In this document: positions 17,716 through 26,566 of the stretch, piece after piece
Layout: every line of letters begins with the position of its first letter
Numbering within the stretch: position 1 is the first letter of the stretch
The notes under the pieces: model-generated
Databases searched by the model: none
Told to the model about the DNA's origin: nothing
The model's input: only the letters and a program-made list of their open reading frames with translations
Source of the DNA: SIG78 sp036677805
GTDB taxonomy: Bacteria; Verrucomicrobiota; Lentisphaeria; Victivallales; Victivallaceae
Assembly: GCA_036677805.1 (NCBI GenBank)
Contig: JAVBVS010000024.1
Location: forward strand, 248,001-312,000
Length of the DNA: 64,000 nucleotides
Direction: 5' to 3'
Program-made: the position numbers and the translations under genes

Positions 17716-18753
17716 ATGCTGCGCAAAAGCAGTGACGTCAATATTTCGAGCCGGTCCAAATTGCCGGCTCCCGGCGCCGTCCGTTCCGAACTGCCGCTGT
17801 CGCTGGAGGCCACCGGGCAGGTGGTCCGCCATCGTCAGGAGGTGTTCGACATTCTCGACCGCAAGGATCCGCGCCGGATGCTGATCGTGGGCCCCTGTTC
17901 GATCCACGATCCCGAATCGGCGCTGGAATACGCCGCGAAATTAAGCAAGCTCAGCCGTGAAGTTTCGGACAAGCTGCTGCTGATCATGCGCGTCTATTTC
18001 GAAAAGCCGCGCACCACGGTCGGCTGGAAGGGGCTGATTTACGACCCTGACATGAATGACGCCTACAACATCGAAAAGGGCATCCGGGTGGCGCGCCGCC
18101 TGATGCTCGACATCGTCGACAAGGGCCTTGCCGTGGCCACCGAAACGCTCGATCCGATTCTGGTGCAGTACATCGCCGACGCGGTGGCATGGACCGCCAT
18201 CGGCGCGCGCACCACCGAATCGCAGCCCCACCGGCAGCTGGCCAGCGGTTTGTCGATGGCGGTCGGCTTCAAGAACGCCACCGACGGCAATGTGCAGGTG
18301 GCCATCGACGCGATCAATACCGCGCGCCGCCAGCACAGTTTCATCGGCGTTGACGACGACGGCGCGATCACCGTTTTCCGCACCACCGGCAACCATTATG
18401 GGCACATCGTGCTGCGCGGCGGAGCCGAACCCAACTATGGAGCCGAGCACATCGCCTTCCTGAAGGTGGCCATGCGCAAGACGGGGTTGACGCCCCGGAT
18501 CATCATCGACTGCAGCCACGCCAATTCGGGCAAGCGCTTCGACCGCCAGAAGAAGGTCTTTTACGACGTGATCGACCAGATTCTCGAAGGCGAGGACGCC
18601 ATCGTCGGAATGATGCTCGAAAGCCATCTCTGCGAAGGCCGTCAGGATATCGTGGGCTGGAAGAAGCCGCTGCCCAACATCTCGGTCACCGACGGCTGCA
18701 TCGGCTGGCAGGAAACCGAAGAGTTGATCCGTTACGCCCACCAGAAGCTCTGA
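17716..18753 (+). CDS. 3-deoxy-7-phosphoheptulonate synthase, class I
   Basis: A 345-residue DAHP synthase of the AroF/G/H type, condensing PEP and erythrose 4-phosphate in the first step of the shikimate pathway. Diagnostic segments are G-P-C-S-I-H-D near residue 60, the P/K-rich R-V-Y-F-E-K-P-R-T-T-V-G-W-K-G, the G-A-R-T-T-E-S-Q substrate loop, D-C-S-H-A-N-S and H-L-C-E-G near the end. Metal ligands (Cys of G-P-C-S, late His, Glu and Asp) are in place. Start 17716 is chosen over an upstream in-frame ATG at 17674 that overlaps the isomerase, because GGAGT lies at the right distance. The N-terminal region differs from the feedback-inhibited enterobacterial paralogues enough that I do not assign F, G or H. 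Confidence 0.94.
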   Translation: MLRKSSDVNISSRSKLPAPGAVRSELPLSLEATGQVVRHRQEVFDILDRKDPRRMLIVGPCSIHDPESALEYAAKLSKLSREVSDKLLLIMRVYFEKPRTTVGWKGLIYDPDMNDAYNIEKGIRVARRLMLDIVDKGLAVATETLDPILVQYIADAVAWTAIGARTTESQPHRQLASGLSMAVGFKNATDGNVQVAIDAINTARRQHSFIGVDDDGAITVFRTTGNHYGHIVLRGGAEPNYGAEHIAFLKVAMRKTGLTPRIIIDCSHANSGKRFDRQKKVFYDVIDQILEGEDAIVGMMLESHLCEGRQDIVGWKKPLPNISVTDGCIGWQETEELIRYAHQKL

Positions 18754-18788
18754 ACGCCGGGGTCGGACGGAAAAGGAACCAAAACAGG

Positions 18789-18814
18789 GGAGAGGCGGGC
18801 ACGCCTCTCCTTTT
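18789..18814 (+). terminator. Intrinsic terminator after DAHP synthase
   Basis: GGAGAGGCG (18789-18797) pairs with CGCCTCTCC (18802-18810) around a GGCA loop, followed by TTTT. Confidence 0.85.
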
Positions 18815-18854
18815 GTCTGCATGGAGAATCGATCGATGAAACCCGGGGAGAATT

Positions 18855-19835
18855 ATGATTTTTGCGGTTGAAATGCTGTGGCTCAATCTGATTTTGTTTG
18901 CATTCGGGCTGGCGATTCTGGTCAAGGGCAGCGACTGGTTTGTCGATGCGGCGGCCAGTCTGGCGCGAGGCTTCGGGGTTTCGGAACTGGTGATCGGCCT
19001 CACGCTGGTCAGCATCGGAACGTCTCTGCCCGAACTGGCATCGAGCGTATACGCCGCGTTTTCCGGAGAATCGACCTTCATCATCGGCAATATCGTCGGG
19101 AGCAACATTGCGAACATTGCATTGATTCTCGGCGCGGGACTGGTTCTGGGCGGCTCGATCGGGTTTTCCCGGGTGGCGCTCCGGCGGGACATGCCGATTC
19201 TGCTGGCGGTCAGTCTGTCGCTGTCGCTGTGGTTTTATTTCGCGCCGGATTTGCCGGCGGGGGTAAATGGAGTCGGTCGTCTGGGCGGGGTATTGCTGCT
19301 GGCGTCATGCGTCGGGTATACCATGCTCCTGTGCCGCAACAGCGCGGCGGCGACCGAAGAGGCGGTGGAGGCGGTGTTGATGTCGCGGCGAAGCGCGGTC
19401 GGGCTGATCTTTCTCGGGCTCATGATGATTACCGCGGGTTCCAAGCTCATGGTCGACACCGTGGTGGTGACGGCGCAGCAGTGGGGGGTTGATCCGCTGG
19501 TGATTTCGCTGACGGTGGTGGCGGTGGGAACTTCGCTGCCGGAATTGGCGGTGACGATTTCCGGCGTGCTCAAAAAACGCCACGACATCGCTTTGGGCAA
19601 TATCATCGGCAGCAATATTTACAACATTCTCCTGATCGTCGGCTGCTGCGGAATGATTTCTCCATTGCGTTCGACCGGCAGCGAAAGCCTGATTGCGCTG
19701 GGCGTGATGATGGCTGCTGCTGCGGCGTTGTGGCTCTTCATGGCGTCGGGCAAGACGCTCCGGCGCTGGCAGGGCTGGCTGTTGTTGGCAGGTTATGCCC
19801 TCTTCCTCGCCTGGACCGTGATCTTCTGCCGCTGA
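18855..19835 (+). CDS. Calcium/sodium antiporter (CaCA family, YrbG-like)
   Basis: A 326-residue integral membrane protein of the cation/Ca2+ exchanger superfamily. Two inverted alpha repeats are clear: G-T-S-L-P-E-L-A-S-S-V plus G-N-I-V-G-S-N-I-A-N-I in the first half (about residues 56-92), and G-T-S-L-P-E-L-A-V-T-I plus G-N-I-I-G-S-N-I-Y-N-I in the second (about 218-256). The Glu in each repeat is the ion-binding residue. About ten hydrophobic segments can be counted. The ATG follows GGGGAG. It is a single gene directly after a terminator. Ion choice (Ca2+/Na+ versus K+ or H+) is from the family only. Confidence 0.93.
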   Translation: MIFAVEMLWLNLILFAFGLAILVKGSDWFVDAAASLARGFGVSELVIGLTLVSIGTSLPELASSVYAAFSGESTFIIGNIVGSNIANIALILGAGLVLGGSIGFSRVALRRDMPILLAVSLSLSLWFYFAPDLPAGVNGVGRLGGVLLLASCVGYTMLLCRNSAAATEEAVEAVLMSRRSAVGLIFLGLMMITAGSKLMVDTVVVTAQQWGVDPLVISLTVVAVGTSLPELAVTISGVLKKRHDIALGNIIGSNIYNILLIVGCCGMISPLRSTGSESLIALGVMMAAAAALWLFMASGKTLRRWQGWLLLAGYALFLAWTVIFCR

Positions 19836-19857
19836 AGGCGGCTGTCCCCAGGCTATG

Positions 19858-19900
19858 AAAAAATTCCGGCGGCCGGACCCGGGGCCGGAGACGCCGGAAT
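19858..19900 (-). terminator. Intrinsic terminator of the Cys-rich lipoprotein gene
   Basis: On the minus strand ATTCCGGCG (19900-19892) pairs with CGCCGGAAT (19871-19863) with a GC-rich inner loop, followed by TTTTTT (19863-19858). It lies about 60 bases after the lipoprotein stop codon. Confidence 0.75.
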
Positions 19901-19962
19901 GGGAGCAGACGGTGGAGACGATGAAAGCCCTTTCCGCAGCCTGCCGTTGAGTTTGGGGTCTG

Positions 19963-20226
19963 CTAGTTGGTCGCCGGAGCGGCCTTGTCGGCGGCGCACT
20001 TGGCCTTGTCGCCGCAGCAGTTGCACTTTTCATCGCTGCATTTGCCCTGGGCATCGCGGCATTTGCATTGATCGCCGCAGCATTTGTCGGCGCACTGGGC
20101 CGCCTGGCAGCAGGCGGCTTTGCAGCATTTGTCTTCGCCGCATTTGGTGGTGAAGCACCCGGCCAGCAGCAGGGCGCAGCCGAAAGCGAGCAACAGGCTT
20201 CCGATTCCGAGACGAAGTGATTTCAT
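19963..20226 (-). CDS. Cysteine-rich lipoprotein, probable metal binder
   Basis: An 87-residue protein. A signal peptide (residues 1-23) ends in the lipobox L-A-G-C, with lipid attachment at Cys24. The 64-residue mature part holds 16 cysteines including the lipidated one, arranged as C-C or C-x-C clusters separated by Lys, Asp, Ala and Gln, such as K-C-C-K-A-A-C-C and D-Q-C-K-C. Composition and spacing recall metallothionein-like or tandem C-C repeat proteins, so periplasmic or outer-membrane metal binding is inferred, not shown. The ATG at 20226 has a very strong AAGGAGGA site; longer in-frame starts would run into the upstream phosphatase gene. It is followed by its own terminator. Confidence 0.78.
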   Translation of the reverse strand: MKSLRLGIGSLLLAFGCALLLAGCFTTKCGEDKCCKAACCQAAQCADKCCGDQCKCRDAQGKCSDEKCNCCGDKAKCAADKAAPATN

Positions 20227-20360
20227 GATGGGTCCTCCTTGGATTGGGGCTTCCGGATCGGGTCCGGCAGCGGTTGCCGCCGTCGGACCCGGTTCGGTTT
20301 CATAGAGTGCAATTTCGTCCGAAACGTTCCATGCCATCAGCCGATAACGCCGCCACCGGC

Positions 20361-22679
20361 TCAATTTCCGGTATTTTTCCCATCCTGATTGATATTTTTT
20401 TTGAGCGTCAGGATATTGCGGTGATTCCGGTATTCGTAATGAATCTGGTCCATGCTTTTCTTGGCCATCAGGATGCCGAGTCCGCCGATTTCGCGTTCGT
20501 CGGCGGGGAGCGTGGTATCCGGATCCTCGCGGTCGAGCGGATTGTAGGGAGTGCCCGCGTCGGAAAACTGGATGGTGATCTCCAGTGGGTCCTGGGTGAG
20601 CGCGCAGCGCACCGTGGCCTCGCCCACCTCGGGGTGATAGGCGTAGCTGGCGATGTTGGTGAATATCTCCTCGACCGCGAGGTTGATCTGCATCTCTTCG
20701 CGCGGCGAACAATTGGCGCCTTTGATTTCCCGGTTGATGAAGTCCATCACCGGGCCGAGATTTTCGATTTTCGCCGCGATGTTGAGTTCTTTGCAGCTGT
20801 TTCTGGCGCTGCCGCCCTTATACTCCAGCGCCAGCATGGTGATATCGTCGGCCTGGGCCGCGCCGTTGGCGAAGCTCTGAAGTTCCTGCTTGACGGCGGT
20901 CAGCAGCGCGGTGACGTCAAGTTCGCGCACCCGGTCCCCGTTCAGGAAGTTCCGCAGCCGGGATTCGCCGTAGAATTCGCCGGCATCGTTCAGCGCTTCG
21001 GTGACGCCGTCGGTGTAGAGCAGAATCCGGTCGCCCGGAGCGAACTGGATTTCGCGTCCGGTATAAACCACATCCGCCATGGCCGCCAGGACCAGTTCGG
21101 GTTTGCATTTCATGAATTCATATGGCATCTCGTCCCGGGCCAGCAACGGCGGATTGTGTCCGGCGCTGGCGGCGACGAGCTTGCCCGTATCCAGCTGCAA
21201 CTGAGCCAGAAACACGGTTACGAACATGTTGGCTTCGTTGTTCTGGCACAGATAACGGTTGGCCAGGGTCAAAACTTCGGCCGGACTGTGACCGGCGGAA
21301 GCCAGATTTTTGAGCATGGTTTTGGCGGTCATCATGAACATGGCCGCCGGAATCCCTTTGCCCGAAACGTCCGCGACCAGCATCACGATGCGGTTGTCGC
21401 CGACCATGAAAAAGTCGTAAAAGTCGCCGCCGACTTCCCGGGCCGCGTCCATCGAGGCGTAAATCTCGAAATCGCGCCGGTCGGGAAACGGCGGAAACAG
21501 CCGCGGCAGCGCCGAAAGCTGGATCGCCCGGGCGAATTCGAGTTCGGCGTCAAGACGCGCCGCTGCCTCGGCGATGGCCTGCTTCAGCGCATTGACAGTG
21601 GTGTTGATCCCTTCGGAGAGCGAAGAAAATTCGACGTTGGTGCGGACATCGACCTTTTCATCGAGCTCTCCGGCGGTGATTTGCGCCAATGACCGGTTGA
21701 CCTTCTGGATGCCGCTGATCACCACCTTCTGCACCAGCACGGTCACGAGGATGAAAACCACGCCGAAAATCACCAGGTTGCAGAAAATCAGGAACAGGGT
21801 CATCGCATTGCGGCTGAGGTACATTTCATCGTCCGGGAGCAATCCGGTCAAGGTGTAGTCCTGATATTTCTCGCTGATTCCGAGATAGTGAATGCCGGCG
21901 ATCTCGACATCGAATACCCTGCCGGAGTTGAGATCGCTCACCGAAATGCCGAATTCAAATACCGGTTTGTCGATGAAGGAATTGTCTTCGCAGCTCACGA
22001 TCCGGTCGTCTCGGCTGATCACCAGCAAGCCGTTGTTGCCGATGCGGAAGCCCGGCGCCAGATTGCGGATATCGGCGATTTTCATCGCCTGCTGGAGCCG
22101 TTCCGGGTAAAACCCGATCTGGACGATGCCCGGCTTGTCCTGCCGCGCCACTCCGGCGTACTGGAAGAGCTTGCCGTCGATGCCCCGCGGCCGCGGCTCC
22201 TGAACCAGCTCGAAATACTTGTCCTTCAAGGCGGGCATGAAGGCGCGCGACTGTTCCGCCGCATTCATGTCGTAACCGATTACATCGTCGTTGGAGGCGA
22301 TCAGGATGCCGTTGGCGTCCGACACATGGACCTGATCGACATTCAGAATCCGGGCAAGATGTTCGCAGGAGTTGCGGTCCTGGAGCAGCGACGGATTGGC
22401 GGCGATCAGCGCGGCGAACGAACGGGCTTTGGCCAGTGCCTCGGTCCGGGTCATGATCCGGATGCTCTCCAGATTTTCCCCGGCGATCAGCAGTTGGCGC
22501 TTGGCGTCGGCGATCTTGAGGCGGATCATTTCGATCGCGTTGAACCGCGCCTGCTTGGTCTGAACGTAAAATGAGAGACAGAAGGTGATGATGAAGGCCG
22601 CCGTGACGAACAGCAGCAGCCACTTCTGGAACGTTTTGCGCATGGCGGGGCCATGCTCTCCGACATTCTTGCGGCCCAT
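20361..22679 (-). CDS. Membrane-bound SpoIIE/RsbU-type phosphatase fused to an RsbW-like ATPase domain
   Basis: A 772-residue signalling protein. Order: transmembrane helix (about 19-39), extracytoplasmic dCache-like sensor (to about 285), second helix (about 297-320), HAMP-like linker, PP2C-type SpoIIE phosphatase (about 395-590; E-V-G-G-D-F-Y-D and D-V-S-G-K-G-I-P-A-A-M metal sites), then an RsbW-type HATPase domain (about 620-760; N-box in N-L-A-V-E-E-I-F-T-N-I-A). It is expected to dephosphorylate a STAS antagonist while the ATPase domain rephosphorylates it or binds a partner. The STAS gene lies 20 bases upstream in the same operon. ATG 22679 follows GGAAGG and is preferred to a TTG two codons earlier. 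Confidence 0.9.
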   Translation of the reverse strand: MGRKNVGEHGPAMRKTFQKWLLLFVTAAFIITFCLSFYVQTKQARFNAIEMIRLKIADAKRQLLIAGENLESIRIMTRTEALAKARSFAALIAANPSLLQDRNSCEHLARILNVDQVHVSDANGILIASNDDVIGYDMNAAEQSRAFMPALKDKYFELVQEPRPRGIDGKLFQYAGVARQDKPGIVQIGFYPERLQQAMKIADIRNLAPGFRIGNNGLLVISRDDRIVSCEDNSFIDKPVFEFGISVSDLNSGRVFDVEIAGIHYLGISEKYQDYTLTGLLPDDEMYLSRNAMTLFLIFCNLVIFGVVFILVTVLVQKVVISGIQKVNRSLAQITAGELDEKVDVRTNVEFSSLSEGINTTVNALKQAIAEAAARLDAELEFARAIQLSALPRLFPPFPDRRDFEIYASMDAAREVGGDFYDFFMVGDNRIVMLVADVSGKGIPAAMFMMTAKTMLKNLASAGHSPAEVLTLANRYLCQNNEANMFVTVFLAQLQLDTGKLVAASAGHNPPLLARDEMPYEFMKCKPELVLAAMADVVYTGREIQFAPGDRILLYTDGVTEALNDAGEFYGESRLRNFLNGDRVRELDVTALLTAVKQELQSFANGAAQADDITMLALEYKGGSARNSCKELNIAAKIENLGPVMDFINREIKGANCSPREEMQINLAVEEIFTNIASYAYHPEVGEATVRCALTQDPLEITIQFSDAGTPYNPLDREDPDTTLPADEREIGGLGILMAKKSMDQIHYEYRNHRNILTLKKNINQDGKNTGN

Positions 22680-22699
22680 ATGCAATCCTTCCCGGCGGT

Positions 22700-22996
22700 T
22701 CAGCGGATGGTCAATATTGCGGAAAATCCGGTCATCTCAAATACTTCCATCACTGCCGGCCGGATGTGGTTCACCACCATTTTGCCTTGTTTGCTCATTT
22801 TTTTCTGCGCGCCCAGAAGCACCCGGAGTCCGGCGCTGGAAATATAGTCCACCTCGGCCAGATCGAGTTCCAGCCCGGTAACGCCGTCGAGCAGTCCGGC
22901 CAGTCTGCTTTCCAATTCCGGCGAGGTGAGGCTGTCCAGCCGTCCCTTGATGGCGACCGTGATTTCGGCGCCGTGGCTCCGCGTCGTGATTTCCAT
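22700..22996 (-). CDS. STAS-domain anti-sigma factor antagonist (RsbV/SpoIIAA-like)
   Basis: A 98-residue single STAS domain. The phosphorylation loop reads D-Y-I-S-S-A-G-L-R-V-L, with the regulatory serine at 53 or 54. In the family the unphosphorylated form captures an anti-sigma kinase. It is the first gene of a two-gene unit with the SpoIIE/HATPase fusion gene, which carries both the phosphatase and the kinase-like domain expected to act on it. A GGAGGAAC ribosome-binding site precedes the ATG. No sigma factor gene is nearby, so the output may be a sigma factor elsewhere or a non-transcriptional partner. Confidence 0.92.
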   Translation of the reverse strand: MEITTRSHGAEITVAIKGRLDSLTSPELESRLAGLLDGVTGLELDLAEVDYISSAGLRVLLGAQKKMSKQGKMVVNHIRPAVMEVFEMTGFSAILTIR

Positions 22997-23063
22997 CGTC
23001 CTGTTCCTCCGATCAAGTAAGGTAGTTTGTTTGCCGTCCCATGCCCGTTCCGGTGGCGGAAGC

Positions 23064-23834
23064 TCAGCGCAGCCCCATCCAGAGCAGGCGGAGCGCGCCG
23101 ACCGTCACGAAAACCTGAATAATCGCCTGAAACCATTTTTGCGGCATTTTGTGCAGGATCACGATCCCCGCCGCCGCTCCCAGCAGCAGAAACGGCACCG
23201 CCCCCGGCACCATCCGCAGCACCTCCAGCGACAACCGCCCGTCGAGCGCGAAGAGCGGCAGCTTGATCCAGTTCAGAATCAGGAAATACCATGCCGCCGA
23301 ACCGATGTACTCCTCCTTCGAAAACTTCATCAGCAAAAGATAGATCGCCATCACCGGACCGGCCGCATTGGCCACCTGGGTGGTAAACCCCGCCAGAATG
23401 CCGAAAAAGGCCGCCATGCCGACCGAACCCCGCCATGCGTCAACCCGCTTCTTGACCCGGTTCTGGGCGAAACTCAGCAACTGGACTGCCAGAATCACCG
23501 CGCCGATCATCACGCTGAGCAGCGCATTGCTCGAAATCAGCCGGATCGTGGCGGCGCCCAGCGCCAGCCCGAGAAATGCCCACGGCAGCAGCCGGAGCAC
23601 GAATTTCCAGTTGGCCTGCCGCCGGTACCAGGCGACCGCCACCACATCGCCGAGGCAGAGCAGCGGCAGCACCGCCGCCGAAGCCACATCGGCCGGAAAA
23701 CACTGGGCGAAGAGCACCACCACTACGATGCCGAAGGCCGGCACCCCGGTTTTGTTGATCCCGACCAGCAGCGCCCCGGCGGCCAGCACGGCGATCTGGA
23801 GCGGCGTCAACGCTCCGAACATCCATTCCATCAT
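23064..23834 (-). CDS. TauE/SafE-family membrane transporter
   Basis: A 256-residue integral membrane protein of the TauE/SafE family, with about eight hydrophobic segments and two homologous halves. The first half starts with A-G-A-L-L-V-G-I-N-K-T-G-V-P, a variant of the family's G-x-x-K-x-G loop, and the second half has the matching G-I-L-A-G-F-T-T-Q-V-A-N-A-A-G-P. Family members export sulfite, sulfoacetate or related organic anions, but no sulfur genes are nearby, so the substrate is open. It lies directly downstream of leuS (19 bases) and may be co-transcribed with it. Start 23834; an adjacent ATG at 23831 is equally possible. Confidence 0.88.
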   Translation of the reverse strand: MMEWMFGALTPLQIAVLAAGALLVGINKTGVPAFGIVVVVLFAQCFPADVASAAVLPLLCLGDVVAVAWYRRQANWKFVLRLLPWAFLGLALGAATIRLISSNALLSVMIGAVILAVQLLSFAQNRVKKRVDAWRGSVGMAAFFGILAGFTTQVANAAGPVMAIYLLLMKFSKEEYIGSAAWYFLILNWIKLPLFALDGRLSLEVLRMVPGAVPFLLLGAAAGIVILHKMPQKWFQAIIQVFVTVGALRLLWMGLR

Positions 23835-23853
23835 TGCTTGGCTCCCGCCCGAA

Positions 23854-26412
23854 TCAGTTGGCCACGATGTTGACCAGCCGCCCCCGGACGCAGATCACCT
23901 TGCGCACGGTCTTGCCCGCGATGGCACTCTGCACGTCGGCGTGGGCCAGCGCGAGATCGGTCATCGCCTTGTCGTCGGCATCGACCGGCATCATCACATG
24001 CGCCTTGGGCTTGCCCAGCACCTGAACCAGCACATCGGCTTCACTCACTCTGGTTTTGGCTTCATCATAAACCGGCCACGGCCGGAAGGTGATGGTTTCG
24101 CGGTGTCCGAGCACTTCCCAGAGCTCTTCGCCGAGGTGCGGCGCGAAGACTGCGACCATCTGCACCAGCGCCTCGGCCGCTTCGCGCGGCACGGCGGGAG
24201 ATTTGGCCATCTCGTTGCTCAAGACCATCAGCTGGCTGATCGCGGTGTTGAAATTGAACCCTTCGATGTCCTCACCGACTTTTCTGATCGACGTATGAAG
24301 GACGAATTCAAGCTCTTTGCCGCAGGGCGCATCGACGATTTCACTTTCGGTGATCAGCCGGTGCACCCGCTTCAGGAACCGGTACACGCCTTCGACCCCG
24401 GTGGTGTTCCAGGGCTTCACCGCTTCCAGCGGGCCCATGAACATTTCATACAGCCGCATGCTGTCGGCGCCGTAACGCGCGATCACATCGTCGGGATTGA
24501 CCACGTTGCGCAGCGATTTCGACATCTTGGCCGGGAATTCGACCAGCTGTTCGCCGTCGGACTTGCGCACCGGACCGGCGTCGGTGAATTCGACCTGATC
24601 GGTCGGCACCAGCACGCCGCGCGCATCCTTGTAGGAAAGACCGAGGATCATGCCCTGATTGATCAGCTTGTGGAACGGCTCTTGGGTCGAAACGTAGCCG
24701 AGATCGAAAAGCACCTTGTGCCAGAAGCGCGCGTAAAGCAGATGCAGCACCGCGTGTTCGGCGCCGCCGACATAGAGGTCGACCGGCATCCAGTAACGTT
24801 CCTTGTCCGCGGCCCATGCCGCGCAATCGTTGCCCGGATCGATGTAGCGCAGATAGTACCAGCACGAGCCCGCCCATTGCGGCATGGTGTTGGTTTCGCG
24901 GCGGCCGCGGCGGCCGTCGCGCGGATTCACATATTCGATCCAGTCCTGGGCCTTGGCCAGCGGCGGTTCGCCGGTGCCGGTGGGCTTGAAATCGTCCATT
25001 TCCGGCAAGGTCACCGGCAGCTCCGATTCATCGACGAGTTCGATCGAGCCGTCCTCGTAGTGGATGATCGGGAAGGGTTCGCCCCAGTAGCGCTGGCGGC
25101 TGAAGAGCCAGTCGCGGAGTTTGTACTTGACCGAAGCTTGGCCTTCGCCGCGGGCGGCCAGCCATTCGGTCGCCGCCTGTTGGGATTGCTCGACCGCCAT
25201 GCCGTTGAGGTCGAGACCTTCTGCGTTGGCCGAGTTGATCATGGCGCCGGCTCCGGTCCAGCAGGCTTTGCCGGCCAGCACGGCGGCGACATCGACTCCG
25301 GTTTCGGCCGCGGCTTTGGCGTCGGGCGCGATGATGCACTTGATCGGCAGGCCGAATACGGTGGCGAATTCGAAGTCGCGCGTGTCGTGCGCCGGGACCG
25401 CCATGATGGCGCCGGTGCCGTAGCTGGCGAGCACATAGTCGGCGATCCAGATCGGAATGCGGCCGCCGTTGACCGGATTGATCGCATAAGCGCCGGTGAA
25501 GGCGCCGGTCTTTTCGGTTGCGAGTTCGGTTCGGTCGAGTTCGCTTTTGCGCGCGGCCGCTTCCTGATAGGCCTCGACGGCGGCGCGGCATTCCGGCGCG
25601 GTGATCGCTGCAACCAGCGCGTGTTCGGGGGAGAGCACCATGTAGGTCGCGCCGAAAAGAGTGTCGGGACGGGTGGTGTAGACCGTGACCGTGCGTTCCG
25701 TCCCGGCGATGCGGAAAGTTACTTCGGCGCCGGTGGATTTGCCGATCCAGTTGCGCTGCATCTCCTTGATGCCTTCGGGCCAGTCGAGATCGTCGAGGTC
25801 GTTGAGCAGCCGTTCGGCGTAGGCGGTGATCCGCAGCATCCACTGTTTCATCGGGCGGCGTTCGACCGGGTGGTTGCCGCGTTCGCTGCGGCCGTCGATC
25901 ACCTCTTCGTTGGCCAGCACCGTGCCGAGCGCCGGGCACCAGTTGACCGCGACTTCATCGAGGTAGGCGAGACCTTTCCGGTAAAGCTGCATGAAAATCC
26001 ACTGGGTCCACTTGTAGTAGCCGCGGTCGGTGGTGTTGATTTCCCGGTCCCAGTCATAACTGAAGCCGAGCGCCTTGATCTGTTCGCGGAAGTGGTCGAT
26101 GTTCTTTTTGGTGGTGATTTCCGGATGGGTTCCGGTTTCGACCGCGTACTGTTCGGCGGGCAGCCCGAAGGCGTCCCAGCCCATCGGATGAAGCACGTTG
26201 AAGCCCTTCATGCGCTTGTAGCGGCAGATGATGTCGGTCGCGGTGTAGCCTTCGGGATGACCCACGTGAAGGCCGGCGCCGGAAGGATACGGGAACATAT
26301 CCAGCGCGTAATATTTGGGTTTGTCGGAGAAGTCGACGGCCCGGAACGGTTTTTCCACCGCCCAGCGCGCCTGCCATTTGGCCTCAATGGCCTGAAAATC
26401 GTATTCGCTCAT
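23854..26412 (-). CDS. leuS: Leucyl-tRNA synthetase
   Basis: An 852-residue class I synthetase of the bacterial LeuRS type, charging tRNA-Leu. The HIGH-equivalent is H-V-G-H in P-S-G-A-G-L-H-V-G-H (about residue 44) and the KMSKS loop is K-M-S-K-S-L-R-N-V-V (about 625). The CP1 editing domain lies between them, including T-T-R-P-D-T-L-F-G-A. The start at 26412 (M-S-E-Y-D-F) is preferred over in-frame codons up to 26559, because these would pass through the promoter at 26454-26482. The protein ends with the usual C-terminal tRNA-binding domain (V-R-K-V-I-C-V-R-G-R-L-V-N-I-V). Confidence 0.97.
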   Translation of the reverse strand: MSEYDFQAIEAKWQARWAVEKPFRAVDFSDKPKYYALDMFPYPSGAGLHVGHPEGYTATDIICRYKRMKGFNVLHPMGWDAFGLPAEQYAVETGTHPEITTKKNIDHFREQIKALGFSYDWDREINTTDRGYYKWTQWIFMQLYRKGLAYLDEVAVNWCPALGTVLANEEVIDGRSERGNHPVERRPMKQWMLRITAYAERLLNDLDDLDWPEGIKEMQRNWIGKSTGAEVTFRIAGTERTVTVYTTRPDTLFGATYMVLSPEHALVAAITAPECRAAVEAYQEAAARKSELDRTELATEKTGAFTGAYAINPVNGGRIPIWIADYVLASYGTGAIMAVPAHDTRDFEFATVFGLPIKCIIAPDAKAAAETGVDVAAVLAGKACWTGAGAMINSANAEGLDLNGMAVEQSQQAATEWLAARGEGQASVKYKLRDWLFSRQRYWGEPFPIIHYEDGSIELVDESELPVTLPEMDDFKPTGTGEPPLAKAQDWIEYVNPRDGRRGRRETNTMPQWAGSCWYYLRYIDPGNDCAAWAADKERYWMPVDLYVGGAEHAVLHLLYARFWHKVLFDLGYVSTQEPFHKLINQGMILGLSYKDARGVLVPTDQVEFTDAGPVRKSDGEQLVEFPAKMSKSLRNVVNPDDVIARYGADSMRLYEMFMGPLEAVKPWNTTGVEGVYRFLKRVHRLITESEIVDAPCGKELEFVLHTSIRKVGEDIEGFNFNTAISQLMVLSNEMAKSPAVPREAAEALVQMVAVFAPHLGEELWEVLGHRETITFRPWPVYDEAKTRVSEADVLVQVLGKPKAHVMMPVDADDKAMTDLALAHADVQSAIAGKTVRKVICVRGRLVNIVAN

Positions 26413-26453
26413 GATTCCATCCGTTAGGGTTGAAAAATTACAGACATGGGGGT

Positions 26454-26482
26454 AATATAACCGGCTTTTCCGCCATTGCCAA
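26454..26482 (-). promoter_or_regulatory. Promoter of leuS
   Basis: On the minus strand TTGGCA (26482-26477), 17 bases, TATATT (26459-26454). It lies about 40 bases upstream of the start codon and is divergent from the mnmE promoter. Confidence 0.68.
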
Positions 26483-26493
26483 GTATAAATGGT

Positions 26494-26521
26494 TTGCAAG
26501 TCCACTATTTTGGGGTATATT
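26494..26521 (+). promoter_or_regulatory. Promoter of mnmE
   Basis: TTGCAA (26494-26499), a 16-base spacer, then TATATT (26516-26521). The start codon follows 45 bases later. Confidence 0.62.
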
Positions 26522-26566
26522 ACCGCGAACAACCCTGACTCCATCCATCGCGGAAGCATTTTTCAG

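Noticed and set aside
23368..26427. 1019-residue open frame antisense to leuS, and similar long antisense frames at 38837-41806 and 12817-14493
   Set aside because: These are by-products of GC-rich codon bias in leuS, the secreted protein and ppdK. They have no start signals or family resemblance, and the opposite strands hold recognised or signal-bearing genes.
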